Assembly: GCF_000711695.1 (NCBI RefSeq)
Contig: NW_013546982.1
Location: forward strand, 1 to 64,000
Length of the DNA: 64,000 nt
Direction of reading: 5' to 3'
Source of the DNA: Tilletiaria anomala UBC 951
Lineage: Eukaryota; Basidiomycota; Exobasidiomycetes; Georgefischeriales; Tilletiariaceae
Shown one piece after another: positions 22,185-34,089 of the stretch (positions are counted from its first letter, which is position 1; the number at the start of each line of letters is the position of its first letter). The position numbers and the translations under genes were made by a program. Under the pieces are notes generated by a model. That model was not told the origin of the DNA and did no database searches. It saw only the letters and a program-made list of their open reading frames with translations.

Positions 22185-22960
22185 CTTTGGCGAAATGGCA
22201 GATGCCTGCCCGCTGTCCGAGCCTGCAATGTGAGTTCTGCTTGCTACAGTTGATTACTGCTCATCCGTGTCGCAAGAGACCCATCTGTTCTCTTCCGCTG
22301 CTGCCAGATCAAGCAGATGTGACTAAACTCCGCCTTGATATCGATCAAGCGAGAGATAGCCAATCATAGGAGTCTGTAGCCGTACCTCGCGCAGTCTTGT
22401 CGTCTGTGGGGAATTGGGATCCGTATCGCTGTGCTCCTCACCCCTTTTCCTTCCAGACTACTGCAGATTGTTGCGGGCCAGGGCTCGCAGTAATTTTCGG
22501 GTTCCAGCACTCTACTTGAAGACAAGTCTTCTATCGAAGCAAAGGCAGGTCCATCTGTCCATTGCCAGCGCCGAGCGAGCTCATGGTTACCTCGTGGGAA
22601 CAAGAGAAAGAGGAGCAGAAAGGTTGTCATCGTTGTTGTCGCCTCGCATCACATTCACCGAAGTGAGCGACTGACAGATTGTGGCGCGAACTACACACAT
22701 GCAACCCTAACTCTGCCATTGATCCACTGCGGTAAACGAAAGTAATTAGGGTTGTGGTCGTTGTCGCAAACGCGTCGCGTACTCGACAAAAGGTCGCGTT
22801 TATAGGTTCCCCAGGATGGTCCTCGTGATGATAGTCTTAACCTCGATCTCGTTGCCAATCAGCCCATGCTCAAGTGTCTGCCACGGAGGCGCACAGCAGG
22901 CCTAGACGAGCTTCCGTGCAATAAGAAAGCGACGATCGAAGGCAGAACGCAGCGGCAAAA
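22185..22960. other. Divergent promoter region of NHX1 and CTF4
   Basis: About 780 bp between two start codons. Only short frames with no family resemblance are seen, so both promoters must lie here. Confidence 0.6.
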
Positions 22961-25900
22961 ATGCAGTTCAGCGACAAGCAGAACGGTGTCGACCTGCAGG
23001 TCGTCCACGGGCCTGGTGCGACCTACGTCAAGCACCCCACGCGCGGCTGCCCCATCGAGTACGTGTTAAATCTCAACCGGAGGGATGACTAGGCTCGGAG
23101 AACTGAGTCTTACCATCTTTACCCTTGCTACAGCATCGTGCTGACTGGCGGCGATGACTACCTGGTCCGTGCTTTGCCGAGCCTGGGGAACGATGACTCC
23201 TTCACACCTGTCACGATGGAAGAGGCAACGATGCAGATCAGCTGGATTGACGTGGACTCATACTTTATCATCACGTCTTCCGAAGATGGTTGCGTGCGCG
23301 TCTACACGATCAACATTGAGCCATCCACTGGGGAGAGCGTATGGGTCATGGACTCACTTCTGACGCGCTCCACCCTGCCGGTCCGCTGCGCCGCCATCGA
23401 ACGCAACTATCCCACGGGAAAGGCTCCGCGCATCGCCGTCGCCAGCGATGAGCTCATCGTCAAAGTGATCAACCTGGAAGATCCATTAAATGTTGATCTC
23501 CTCACGGGACACATGCGTTCGGTTCGGCACTGCGCTTGGAGCCCCACCGCTCCGATCCTCCTGACCTCCGGCTGCGATGGCATTGTGCGAGTTTGGGACA
23601 TGGGAACTAACGGTGAAGCATGCGAGCCAATCTGCACGCAGATAATTAAGGATCTCCTCGTCACTACGCGCGCAACGGACACGGAACGCGCGACGCAGAC
23701 ACTTTGGCATCCTACCGGCAAGTTCTTCCTCATCCCCGGCAAGACAAACGAGATTATCATCATGGGCCCGTCCGCCACGAACCCTGGGCAGTGGGAGCGC
23801 AAGCAGACATTCAACGGCCACTCGCCTACCATCGACCCGCCTGTCGGCGCGGTGACCGCCATGGACTTTAGCCCGAACGGACGCTACCTCGCAACTGCTA
23901 CCGCTGGCAACGGGCAAGTCACTGTGTGGGACACGGCGACTCGTGCACCCATCAAGCGCAGACTTTCAGAGGCCAACGTTACCAGCATCAGCTGGAATAT
24001 GCGCAGAAACGCGCTCTGCTGGACCGATCTTGGCGGATCGTTGTACAGGTGGGAGGACGTGATCAGTCCCGGAAGCGCCAGCCCGTGCGATCTGCTCCCT
24101 GGGCAGGAGGCCAACATCCGCATGCATCCGTCTGTCGAGGAAGAGGAGGCGCTAGCGCCTCAGGTGCACCGTGAGAGCAAACGATTGGTTGACATGAATG
24201 CCGCTGGCGCCGACCTGGGGCATGACGATGCCGTCAGCGACGACAACGACGATGACGATATGGTCTCCCTTGTCGATTTCGTCGTCGACGATGCCGGTGG
24301 CGATTACGCTCGCGATCTGGAGCGTGAGCGTCTCCAGCGTCATGCTGGACGCTTGAAAAGTGGTAAGAGCATGAGTGGGCTAATGGTCCAGGGTACCCCG
24401 AGTCAACCTGCTTTCCAAGTCACTTCTACACCCATGCGCAGTCAGCGGCGCTTTCTTGCCTTCAACACGCTCGGCACGCTCATCGCGGTGGACCAAGACA
24501 ACCATCAAAGCATCCTATTTGAATCATATGACACTGCGGCTCGGCGCAATTACCGCATTCAGGACCAGCACAAATTTAGCATGGCCTCGCTCGCTTCTCA
24601 CGGGGCGCTTTTCGCATGCGAGGAGAATGAGCGCGATCGCCTGGCCAGCACCGTTTTCTTCAAGCCTTTTGACAATTTGTGGGGTGCCTACTCTACCGAA
24701 TGGAGCTTCGATCTGCCAAAAGGCGAGAGCGCCGTCTGCGTCGCCATGAGTGGGCCTTGCGGAAAGCCAGAAGAGGAGGAGAATGCAAGCGATGCTGCAT
24801 CCACGGCTGCGCTGGTAGCAACGAGTGCCGGCTACGTGCGCATCTTCAGTGCTTCCGGTCTGCAACGTTTCATCTGGCATCTCGGCGCATCTGTCGTCAC
24901 GATGGTCGCTGGCAGCCACACAGCCATGATTGTCACACGCGGACCCGGTGCGGCGCTGGGAGGATACCAGAATCTCAACTACACGCTCTTGGACATGCAG
25001 ACGCTCGCAACTGTGAATCACGGTTCGCTGCCCCTGCCCAAAGACACCACTTTGCAGTGGGCAGGCTTCAACGAGTATGACACACCAGCCATTTTCGACT
25101 CTCGGGGAGTGTTGAGCGTTCTCGACGGCTCACGCTCTGGTCCCAACGCCAAATGGGTGCCGTCGCTGGACGTCAGGAGCATGCCGGAGGCACCAAGTAC
25201 TGCAGAGCTCAAGTATTGGCCCGTCAGTGTCGTCTCCAACAAGCTGCTCGTGATCATGTTGAAAGGAGCAATGACAATGCCGGATGCAGCAGCAGCACGT
25301 CCGCTTGTGCAGGAACTCGACCTTGCGCTACCCGTTTTAGACAACACTTCGCCGACAAGCCGACATGAGGAAGCATGGTTGCGTCAGGCATTGCTCGCAT
25401 CGATGGTCCGCTCGCGGCCACCTGCGCTGCTCGATGCCGAGTTGAATCCAGACGCCATCGAGCAGAATGCAGACAAGGCTCTGTTGCAGCTGATCCAGCT
25501 CAGCTGCAAGTCCGACAAGCACAAGAAGGCCATAGACGCTGCTCGCGAACTTCACACGACACGTACGCTAGATGCGGCGTTGAAGATTGCGCAGTACTTT
25601 GGCCTAGCCAGCTTGGCGGATCGCATGGAGGGGCTGCGCGAATTTGTGGAGACGAGAAAGGAGCGCGTCGAGGAGGCTGGGCATGCATATTCTTCCGGTA
25701 TCGTCATTGCTGCACCGCGCATTCTCGTGCCCGAAAGCCAGGAGAGCCGTGCAGCTGCCAAACAAGCACTGACGGAGGACTTTGCTCCGCGCGCTCCAAA
25801 AGTGACAAGGCGTGGCTTCGGTGGAGGATTCACGGCTGCGAGCAGCAGCCTGGCTTCAGCTGCTGCTGCTGCTGCAGCTACTAGCTCTTTCCGCTCCTCG

Positions 25901-26937
25901 CCTGCATTTTCGGTAGCAACAACTGGCAGCAGCACAAAGCTAACGCTTAAAACGGAGATCGAGATGGAGGAGCGCGCGCTGGCTGAAGCAGAGGCTCAAG
26001 AGGCGGTTCGCACCCTGCAGGCGGACAGGTCCGCCAATGAGAATCAGGAGGCCGAGTCAATGGAAGGAGAGCATCAAGTTGGCAGGCTCGGCAAGCGCAA
26101 GATCGGCGAAGACTTTGTGCTCCCGGCAAAGAAATCCAGTGAGTCGATTAGGTACATGACACATCCTGCCACTCATCTATTGACGCATGCCTGCACTTGC
26201 CATCCAGACAATCCCTTTTTGACGAACAAGCCAGCAAACCCGTTCGCCAAGACTGCCAGTGGCTCTCACCGCGAACGAAGCATGCACAAAAGCAACAGCT
26301 TCTTTGACCGCGTTGACGCCGTCGAAGGGACCGGCATGACGATCGCGGAGAGAGCCAGGAAGCAATCGACGCTGTTTGGCTTTGCTTCTTCCAAGGTGCA
26401 AAAGAAGAAGCCAGACGCAAACAAGCAGCAGTCAACAAGTCCTGCAGCTACACCTGCTTTTGCTGATACGCAGCTGATGGATGATGTGGAAGGCACAATG
26501 AAAAGCAACAAGAAAGCAGCAGGAATATGGGAGGACGCAGAGGACCAGGTCTGGGAGAAGGAGATTGCCGAGGAGGAAAGCCTACGATTGACGCTGCAAG
26601 CTGCACGGCGGATGGAGCATGAGAGTGTCGCGCTCGAGGAGACGCAGCTGACGGGTGCTGCTGACGAGACGCAGAACGAACAAATGCAGGAAGAGGGCGA
26701 CAAGGTCAATGCTGCCGGATTAACACCGATGAGACCAACAGGCGGTGAACGCGACGTCCACGGCGAGCACGCGGACGAGGATGAGACCAACACGGCGCGC
26801 TTTAGTGAGTAGCTCAGTCGTCCGGCAAGTTGAATACGGTCTCACGTTAGGGTGAGCTGACATGACCGCCCTCCACCGTGTGTGCCTCTCCAGAACTCGA
26901 AGCCTTCCGAGCACCAGCCATCAGTCCAGCTGCGTAG
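22961..26937 (+). CDS. CTF4: Ctf4/WDHD1 replisome hub protein
   Basis: Exons 22961-23058, 23134-26138, 26208-26804 and 26894-26937 give 1247 aa. Ctf4 links CMG helicase to DNA polymerase alpha and recruits cohesion factors. The N-terminal ~300 residues form WD40 blades (LLTSGCDGIVRVWDM, MDFSPNGRYLATATAGNGQV). An acidic linker (DDNDDDDMVSLVDFVVDD) is followed by the SepB propeller/helical domain (RRFLAFNTLGTLIAVDQ, GYVRIFSASGLQRFIWHLGA, NPDAIEQNADKALLQLIQLS, DAARELHTTRTLDAALKIAQ). The C-terminus is Lys/Glu-rich with NPFLTNKPANPF and a terminal KLEAFR. Intron 26139-26207 is 69 nt and stop-free in frame. The last 44-nt exon restores the KLEAFR tail; unspliced RNA would end at RFSE. Evidence for identity is strong. 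Confidence 0.95.
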
Positions 26938-27400
26938 AAGTAAAACGTTAACATCATATAAACCGCGACCGCACACACTAATGTACTTTACCGAGCAAAC
27001 GACGCAACATTCTACAACATGTAGACTGCACATGCGCTACTTGGGACAAACACTGTGAATCATATCATAAGCATTCGCAACCCACGTAGTATGCATTTGC
27101 GTTACCTCCAGCATTTTGGCAGATCTGGTCTTGTTTCCAGGGGCTAGACAGACGGTTCCCCGACCTACCCTTGAAAGCGCATATGCGCCCAACTTAATGA
27201 GGGAAGGCCACAATAGAATCCCATTCAGCTTGTGTTCTTCTGTCAGATATCACTCTAAGTGTGCATCGTATCAATACTCGTGACACCCATGCTTGCCCGT
27301 TGGCATCAGTCGTGACTGAAGAAGAGGACGAGCGGGAGGACTTGGGACAAAGATGGTGATAGGATGACTTTCTTCGACTGGCAGGCATAGAAGATGGGTG
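26938..27400. other. Intergenic, nothing recognised
   Basis: About 460 bp after CTF4; AT content is slightly higher than in the genes. No frame of note. Confidence 0.5.
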
Positions 27401-29560
27401 AACTGCTGCCTTGGCCAGCAGTCCACTTCACCGGGATTTCCGATCGCTGCAGTTCCAGCTTCGACCTGTCCTCAATACGATCCAATTCGCGGGCCTGCGC
27501 TCGTCCCACGCCGCCCATGGGCCTTCTTCGTACCTCTCCGTGTGGCTGTGCTTGATTGCAAACACTAAACAAGAGCGACTATCTTTGGGCGGTTTCTATG
27601 CACAACATATACCAAGTCTGCGAGATCAAGCACGTCTTCGGCCTGGCGCAACCCAAGTTCATCGTCTGCGATGAGGAGCATCTAACCAAGCTCTTCAGCG
27701 CCTGCTACCGTAAAAGCCAGCTGTTTGCCATCTCGCCTCCGAAGGTGCAAGCCCGACGCTCAGCGGAGGGCAGAAAGGCAAAGCTGACCACGCTACCGAA
27801 ACTGAACTAGGACGCTTAGTACGTCCGTACCTTGCTTGGCTCTCTCCTAAGCAAATCTAATCACTTTCTGACCTGTCTCCCCCTCAAAGCCACTCATTCT
27901 CGCCCGGAATGGCAGGCCCTCCAAAGCCTCTGTGTGTCGCCCCGTAACATGGCCTGCCTGCTCCAAAGCCTCAATAGGACCCGCAAGGTCTACGACAGCA
28001 AACCCTCGAGGTCGATCAAGTTCATGCCCATGTTTCACCCGGCTGGCCTGGTGATTGGCATGATCACCTTCTGAGGCTACCCAACTTCCCCATGCCTGCG
28101 TACACTTCAGGCTTGGCTTGAAATATTTCTTTGACGCCTTGAAGGGTCATTTATTCATCTGCTTCGCTTTGCGCTCCATTCGCACGTGCCCTCACACCAT
28201 CAGGGATCTCAGAGATATCCATCACCTCGCGCCATTCGGCCCCTAGAAATAGGCCGACGTCATCGAGAAAGAACATATGCTGCGGCTATCGAGCTGTCTG
28301 CCCTCGCCCTGCTCAATCCATTGCCGCTGAGAAAAGATGAATTCATTCGGATGAAGTACGTCAACTTAAAAACTTTCAATGAGTTCCTCGAGATGCACTG
28401 TGTGTGCAAGATGTGCGTACAATACGAGTTTCCCTGGTTTGACGGCGAGATTTATCACATTTTTCAACTGATTTCGTGCCGTCTTTCGACCGCTGAAAAC
28501 CTCGAAGCAGCCTTGCAGCAGCGCTTCTCCGACAAGGTCGGTGTGCCAGTCACGCAAAGCTACAGTATGACCAAAACAACGGTAGGTATGTCTCTGGGTA
28601 CGGATGCTGCCGTAGGAAGCAACGGGTTCCTCGCTTCTGGTTTGAAAGGAAGGGTGATCGATCCAGATGCGGGCAAAGATGTTCCGCAAAGCGGGGTGGG
28701 TGACTTGCACGTCCCTGGGCCTCTGCATCCAGCCGGGTCAGCGTGACCCTAGGTGAAAACGGGGACGGAGAAAGTCTCGGCCCTTTATGTCGTTCCCCTT
28801 CCAACGCAGAGAATCGTCAAAGGCTACTTCAAGAACCCCAAAGCGACCCGCAGAAGCCATTTTGTCAAGATTCTGGTTGAGGTGAGCGATATCGTGGATA
28901 TTGACAAAAATGCCAACGATTGTGTCTTTGGCTCGGTTCAAGGAACTGCTTAAGGTCAGAGGCTTCCAAAGTCGCATCAGCTGAGCTTGAGAACATCTTG
29001 AAGAGTCACCCGAAAGTACGCCTACTAGGCATCTTTGGCGTCTAGAATCCGCAGCAAGCGCCGGAATTCGTAAGTTGCACTTGTGAGTTGCAGACCGAAC
29101 AGATGTCGTTCTTAAAAGTGCAGTCTGATCAGTTGCTCGATTTCGCCCACTAACGCCGTCACTTCAGCCACAAGTATATGTGGACCTCATTCAGCCCGTT
29201 GATAGCGACACTTCGGCACTGGAAGCGGAGATCGGTGAAATTGTCAACAAGGAGATTCCAGGATCGAAGCATTTGCGCGCTGGTGTCAGGATTGTGAAGG
29301 CTGTTCAAACTATGTGAGCGCCACATAGCGACGTGGAAGTGCAGCGGTCATATCTCTCGGCGGCTTGGTTGCTGAACGATACATATCGTCTCGCCTCACC
29401 CTCTCATTGTGCTGCAGGCCCACCGGAAAGAGCATCCGGAGGGGGCTAGGCCTGCTGTCGAGGAATGTTATGCAAGGCATTCCAAGTTTTGAAGAAGCAA
29501 TTACAAACCTCATCAGTCCTTTCTGTATTTATGTGCTTAATTCTTCCTCTCTCCTTTAGA
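27401..29560 (+). pseudogene. Decayed acyl-CoA synthetase/4-coumarate-CoA-ligase-like gene (AMP-binding family)
   Basis: Recognisable pieces occur in family order but in different frames. They are IKHVFGLAQPKFIVCDEEHL (substrate-domain N-terminal part), FMPMFHPAGLVIGMITF (the 'PMFH' motif), VGVPVTQSYSMTKTTVGMSL (degenerate form of the QGYGMTET adenylation motif), GRVIDPDAGKDVPQSGVGDL, VKGYFKNPKATRR, VSDIVDIDKNANDCVFG (degenerate TGDVGYID), ASAELENILKSHPKVRLLGI, and PTGKSIRRGL. The phosphate-binding loop (TSGTTGLPKG) is absent, and the blocks are separated by stops and frame changes that introns do not explain well. I therefore read it as a pseudogene of a host metabolic enzyme; boundaries are approximate. 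A heavily mis-sequenced live gene is less likely, since the substitutions hit catalytic motifs. Confidence 0.75.
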
Positions 29561-30084
29561 ACCTTATCAGGAAACGCTGTGCCCTCTGCAATTCAATCGC
29601 GCATGACAAACGCCCGGACGATTCTTAAAGTGACTTTCTTGCTCAGTTGGTCATGTATTCCACGACAAGATGGTTACAGCGGTGCAAAGACCTGTATGAC
29701 GACAATTCGGATTTGACTGCCATGTCAATGACACTGGATGTGAAGGAAATTTGCGACGGAGACGATCGACTCACCGACTTTGCGGCTGCGTTATGTCCTA
29801 TCTTGAGCGCGTCTAGTGGTGTGACTCCTTGTGCACCTTTTGGCCTGCAGCAGTTGTGTTGACACATGAGAAGAGGCGTCAGTCCCAAATTCGGAGCTAG
29901 CATAAGCGCTGAAGAAGAAACGACGCTTCCAGCAAATGTTCGATCGAGGACCTCGAGCGTATACCCCAACAGCGCCGAGTTGCACTTTTGAGACCTCGTG
30001 GCTGTGCCTGTCCAATCTGATTCTGCGATGTCCCTGCGGACCCAGCATACCGCATTCCACCTAGCGTGGGCGGCCGACAGGCAC
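29561..30084. other. Intergenic, nothing recognised
   Basis: Small frames on both strands without family resemblance. The short last exon of ATP18 may lie at its right edge. Confidence 0.4.
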
Positions 30085-30404
30085 GTCTGCGCCCGATAGG
30101 CAAACGAAGCCGACTGGACCGGCTCGCAGCGAGAAGAGACTGGCTTGCCCGAAAAACAGCCCTTCGATCAAGCAGTTGGAGGTGCTTCGAGGGTGCCTTT
30201 AAGCCCCAGCCACTGTCCCGGTCTGCCAATGCCCTTGTTCGATTCTCGGGAACGCATCTTCGCGAATCTCTCGCAGTGCTGGTCCACGCCCTAACTCCCC
30301 TCCCGCCTTCTTCCTCCCTCCCGCACCAACAGGGTGGGTCACCAAAGGTTGACGCAGTGCCCACACTGGCAGCCTGCTCGTCTGCTTCCGTACTCCTTGC
30401 TTAC

Positions 30405-30561
30405 CATATGGGTTGCGCGGATCCTTTGCATTTTCCCCGCTCTTGACCATCGAGTTTTGAAGAGCGTTGACGCCCCAGAAGACGATGCCGGACGCGACGA
30501 TGAACGGGCCGAGCGGCTTCCAGATGGGGGTTGGGTATGCTTTGAAGCCGAGGAAAGCCAT
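30405..30561 (-). CDS. ATP18: ATP synthase F0 subunit j (Atp18), first exon; 3' end unresolved
   Basis: The exon encodes MAFLGFKAYPTPIWKPLGPF then IVASGIVFWGVNALQN and KDPRNPYG, matching the short single-helix subunit i/j of fungal mitochondrial ATP synthase (about 60 aa). The protein sits in the inner membrane near the dimer interface. The exon closes with a consensus GTAAGC donor at 30404, so only some 6-10 residues should remain. One candidate is acceptor GGGCGCAG ending near 30085, adding DVPVGRPR and a stop, which would imply an unusually long intron of about 320 nt. Without splicing the frame runs into an unrelated extension. The first exon is confident; the end is not. Confidence 0.85.
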
Positions 30562-30982
30562 GATGATCGTTTCTTCTTCTTTTTCGCGAGCTGGCGTGGC
30601 TTCTCCGGAGATACCCTGGGATAATTGTGATGAAGAACGAAGGTAACGATGGTGAGAGGAAGAGCAGATGACCAGCACGAGGCAGAACCGCAAAGGAACT
30701 CGCTCTCACTTGTCTCGGAAGGAGCCGCTGGCGCTTCGGACGGGTAAACGGCGGGATTTACAAAACGCCTCCCTCCCATTCCCCCTCCCCACAAAAGCAG
30801 CACAATATCAAGAGGTGCGTGACGCGCAGGCCGCAGACTTAAGACGCTCACCCGATGGAGTCCATCCAAATGACCCAACATTCTGGTCAATTTACGAGGG
30901 TCCATACGAATGCTCACTTCGCAGGAATAAGCGCTCAAAGAGCTTTCCCCGGACCGAGACAAGGAGAGACGCCACGGTCAGG

Positions 30983-33682
30983 ATGACGCTCGTGGACAGC
31001 GGCTCGGACGAGCTGCAGACCATCTGGTCGCTCGTCGCCGAGCTCTCCTCACAGCTCTCTGCCAACAAAGAGCTCTGCGTGTCGCTGCAGCAGCAAGCCG
31101 ATCAGCTTAAGGGGCAGATTCATCACAACAACACCGGCTTCACCTTGCGCAGATTCAATGTCGACATCAGCAAGGAGAATTTCGAGAGCGAGCTCGAAAA
31201 GATCAACGTTGCTCTCGTTCGGGAAAACACTGCGTTGCAGCATGAAAATAAGCAGCTGAACCAGCTCCTGCGAGAACATGAGCAAACGCTTGAGTCAGTC
31301 ATGGTCAAGTTCCGCAACTTTTCAGTAAGCACCAAGCTGCCGGGCGTAAAATCTCGGATTGACGGACGCTTAGCTGACTTGAAGCTTCCATCTGCCGGAT
31401 AGCACTCAACACAGCATCACATTCTCGAGCTGACGCAGCACTACGAAGGATTGTTGTCTACGCAATCGTACAATCAGGCATCTTCGTCGCTGCGCGCTAC
31501 GACAGCGTCCTCTTCTACACTCACTCACTTGGGTGATCTAGTACGGCGAGCGCTTCGTGTCATTGACGGTGAAGTCGACGACATGGAGGATGAGGATGAC
31601 TTGTATGAGCCAGAGTTCGAGGACGAGGACGAGGGCGAAGGCGGCGAGGCGGACGGTGTCTCAGGAGACGAAGCCATCCATGGAGAGGATTCGAAAAGCG
31701 TCAAGATTTCAAGCAGCCGGCTTGGCCCATGCGCACTCGGGCAAAGTGCAACTTCTTCCGGGGGGAGCACAGGCAGCAAAGCAGCCGTATCATCGGCTCG
31801 CCGATCCCATCGCTCAACCGGGACGCGGCTGGCGCCCTCGAACTATCGTGTCGCCACTGATCCGCGCTTCTACGGCTCCGGTGGTTACTTTGGCAAGTGG
31901 GGCGATCCCAACGCTTTGCGTGCTGATGCTGCCCTGGAGGCGATGGCGGAAGAAGAAAAGCTGCGCAGCGAAAATGAGATGCTGAGGAAGTTACTGCTGG
32001 TTGCTGAAGAGCCTCCGCTGCCACCACCACTACCCGCTGCCTCACACGAGGATACTGTGCTTCCCACAGGCATCATTTCCGGTGGCATGCCTGGCTCCGA
32101 GAAGCTCAGTCTCGGCCTACCGAGGGGCAAAATGAACAAGGAGAGGCAGCAGGAATCGGATGGTGGCAGCAAAAACCCGAGTGGAGGAAGCAGCTCGAGC
32201 GATGTACCTGGAACAGGGAGCTTAGCAGCATCTATACCCCCAATCTCTACACTTTTGCGAACGACGCCCCCATCTGCACTTTCCCCGACCAGTTCGGGCA
32301 TTACTGTGTCAACATCACCGACGGGCCTCCGGCCAATCCGCACTCTCCCGCTCCAATCGCTCAAACGCCCCCCAATGGATGGCTACCTGGCAGAAAACCA
32401 GAGTCTGCCCTACACGTCACCGCCGAACAGCTCGTTCGATAATGCGTCGCAACAGCAGCAAGGTGGCACGTCGGCAAGCACGCTCCCTCCTTTTAGCATC
32501 GATATTAATTTGGCGAGTGGTGGCGGTGACGACGAGATCGGGTCGATGCTGGAGGGTCCTTCGTCGCCGATCAGGACGCGGGAAGACACACGACCGACCG
32601 TCCGGATGGGTGCCCTGTCGCTTACGCGCTGGACCGGTGATGACGATTCTCGATCGATAGGCCAGGGCGCCGGCGCTGGCGGAGTCAACAACAAGCGATC
32701 GTCAAGCGCGCTCTTTGGAGAGACTGATGATGAAGGCGAGGCAGCACATGACCCTAGACTGGACGTAGGGCTGGGCAATGAATTGCACGCCAATAGTGGC
32801 TTCAGGCGCTTCGATGACGAGCACGACGAGCCTTTCACCTCGGGCTCTCGGCATCTAGGCAGCTATGAGATGACGCGCGACGAAGCCAGTTCATCACGAT
32901 TCGGCGTGGAGAGTCTTGGCCCGCCTGGCGGCCTCACCCGCGTCGACATTCCCGCCGACCAACACAGCAGTGCGATAGACGACGGCGATAGCGTGGCGGT
33001 GGGCTGTGAGGGCAATGCTTCGCAACGAAAAGGAGACGCGGACCACCTGCTGCCGAGCGAGCCACCTGCGCATCAGTTTCAGACGATCTCCCTCGATGAC
33101 AACGAAGATGAGCCACTACCGAGTGCGACGGCGGATAACCTGTCTGGTCCGTCGACAGCAACGCCGTTGGCAACAGAGGATAGAGGCGATATTACAGACG
33201 AGACGCCAGGGTCTGGGCCCGCACCGTTGCCGGCTTCGCCAAGCGTAGGCGCAGACAGAAGCGCCGCGTCGCTACCAGTTGTAGGCGTTCCTGGCGAAGC
33301 GACGGGCGCTGTATCAGCATCTAACGAAGCAGAGGACATGAGCGACAGTGGGCCTGGGGGTGGCAGCGGTAGCAAGCAGATACTCATAGAGCCAGAAACG
33401 GCCGGCGAGCTGGAACAGGAAGCAGAGGATAGTGAGGACCCGCTCGCTGCTGCTGCTGCTGCCATGGCTGGACATGAGGCGCCTGCGGCGGAAGCGCTGC
33501 ATTCTGACGGGCCTGCAGCCGCCGGTGCTCCAGCCGAGGTTGCGACGGAAGACAAGAGCAGCACCGATGGCGACGATGAGGTTGCCAGCATCGGCGAACT
33601 GGGCCTCAGCCTCGGGCCTGAGGACGTCGAGATTGTTACACCTGTCAAAGCTGTCGATGAGACAAAGGCCCAAGAGGCGTGA
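30983..33682 (+). CDS. SIKE/FGFR1OP2-like coiled-coil protein (candidate STRIPAK component)
   Basis: Exons 30983-31324 and 31403-33682 give 873 aa. The first ~190 residues are helical: ELSSQLSANKELCVSLQQQA, ENFESELEKINVALVRENTA, LQHENKQLNQLLREHEQTLE, VMVKFRNFS, then after the intron HHILELTQHYEGLL and LGDLVRRALRVIDGEVDDME. The 'LREHEQTLE..M.KFR' block followed by a second coiled coil resembles the SIKE/FGFR1OP2 family (SCI1 in filamentous fungi), small subunits of the STRIPAK phosphatase-kinase complex. The remaining ~680 residues are disordered, rich in Ser, Gly, Ala and acidic residues, far longer than animal SIKE (about 200 aa). One helical patch (AALEAMAEEEKLRSENEMLR) sits near residues 275-295. 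Identity rests on the N-terminus only. Confidence 0.65.
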
Positions 33683-34089
33683 TGCGCTCACTGTCCTGTA
33701 CTTTGCCACCAAGTCGTCATTTTGCGCTTGATCATATTGCGCAGTAACGCTCACAATCGACGGTGCATGTTCAGAAAGCAGCCCAGTGTTCGTGGCACAT
33801 GAGCGCCAGGGAGACTACATGGGCATGTCGCTCGAGCTAGCTAGCAGGCTCGTTCTGTTTGCGCTTGGGAATGTGCGGATGACCAGTCAAAATGAGTTGG
33901 TATGAGCTGCAATTCGATTCGGAACGGAAATTCGGCCGAGAGCTGGAAAGGCGATTGCCAGGTGAAACCATGCTATGAAAACGGTCCTAATTGCACCCAT
34001 GTGTGCCGAAACGAGATGCTACGGGTATCGTGAACTGGATGCCGGGGGCTGATGCGTGGATGAACGGCGCGCAAAGCGATACGCTCCGC
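33683..34089. other. Convergent intergenic region
   Basis: About 400 bp between the stop codons of the coiled-coil gene and the peroxiredoxin gene. Nothing is seen beyond presumed 3' UTRs. Confidence 0.6.

Noticed and set aside
26840-26860. TTAGGG-like string suggesting telomeric repeat
   Set aside because: A single copy inside the last CTF4 intron; no tandem array.
30181-30260. Possible tRNA because of a TTCGATTC string
   Set aside because: No matching A box, acceptor stem or anticodon arm could be drawn around it.
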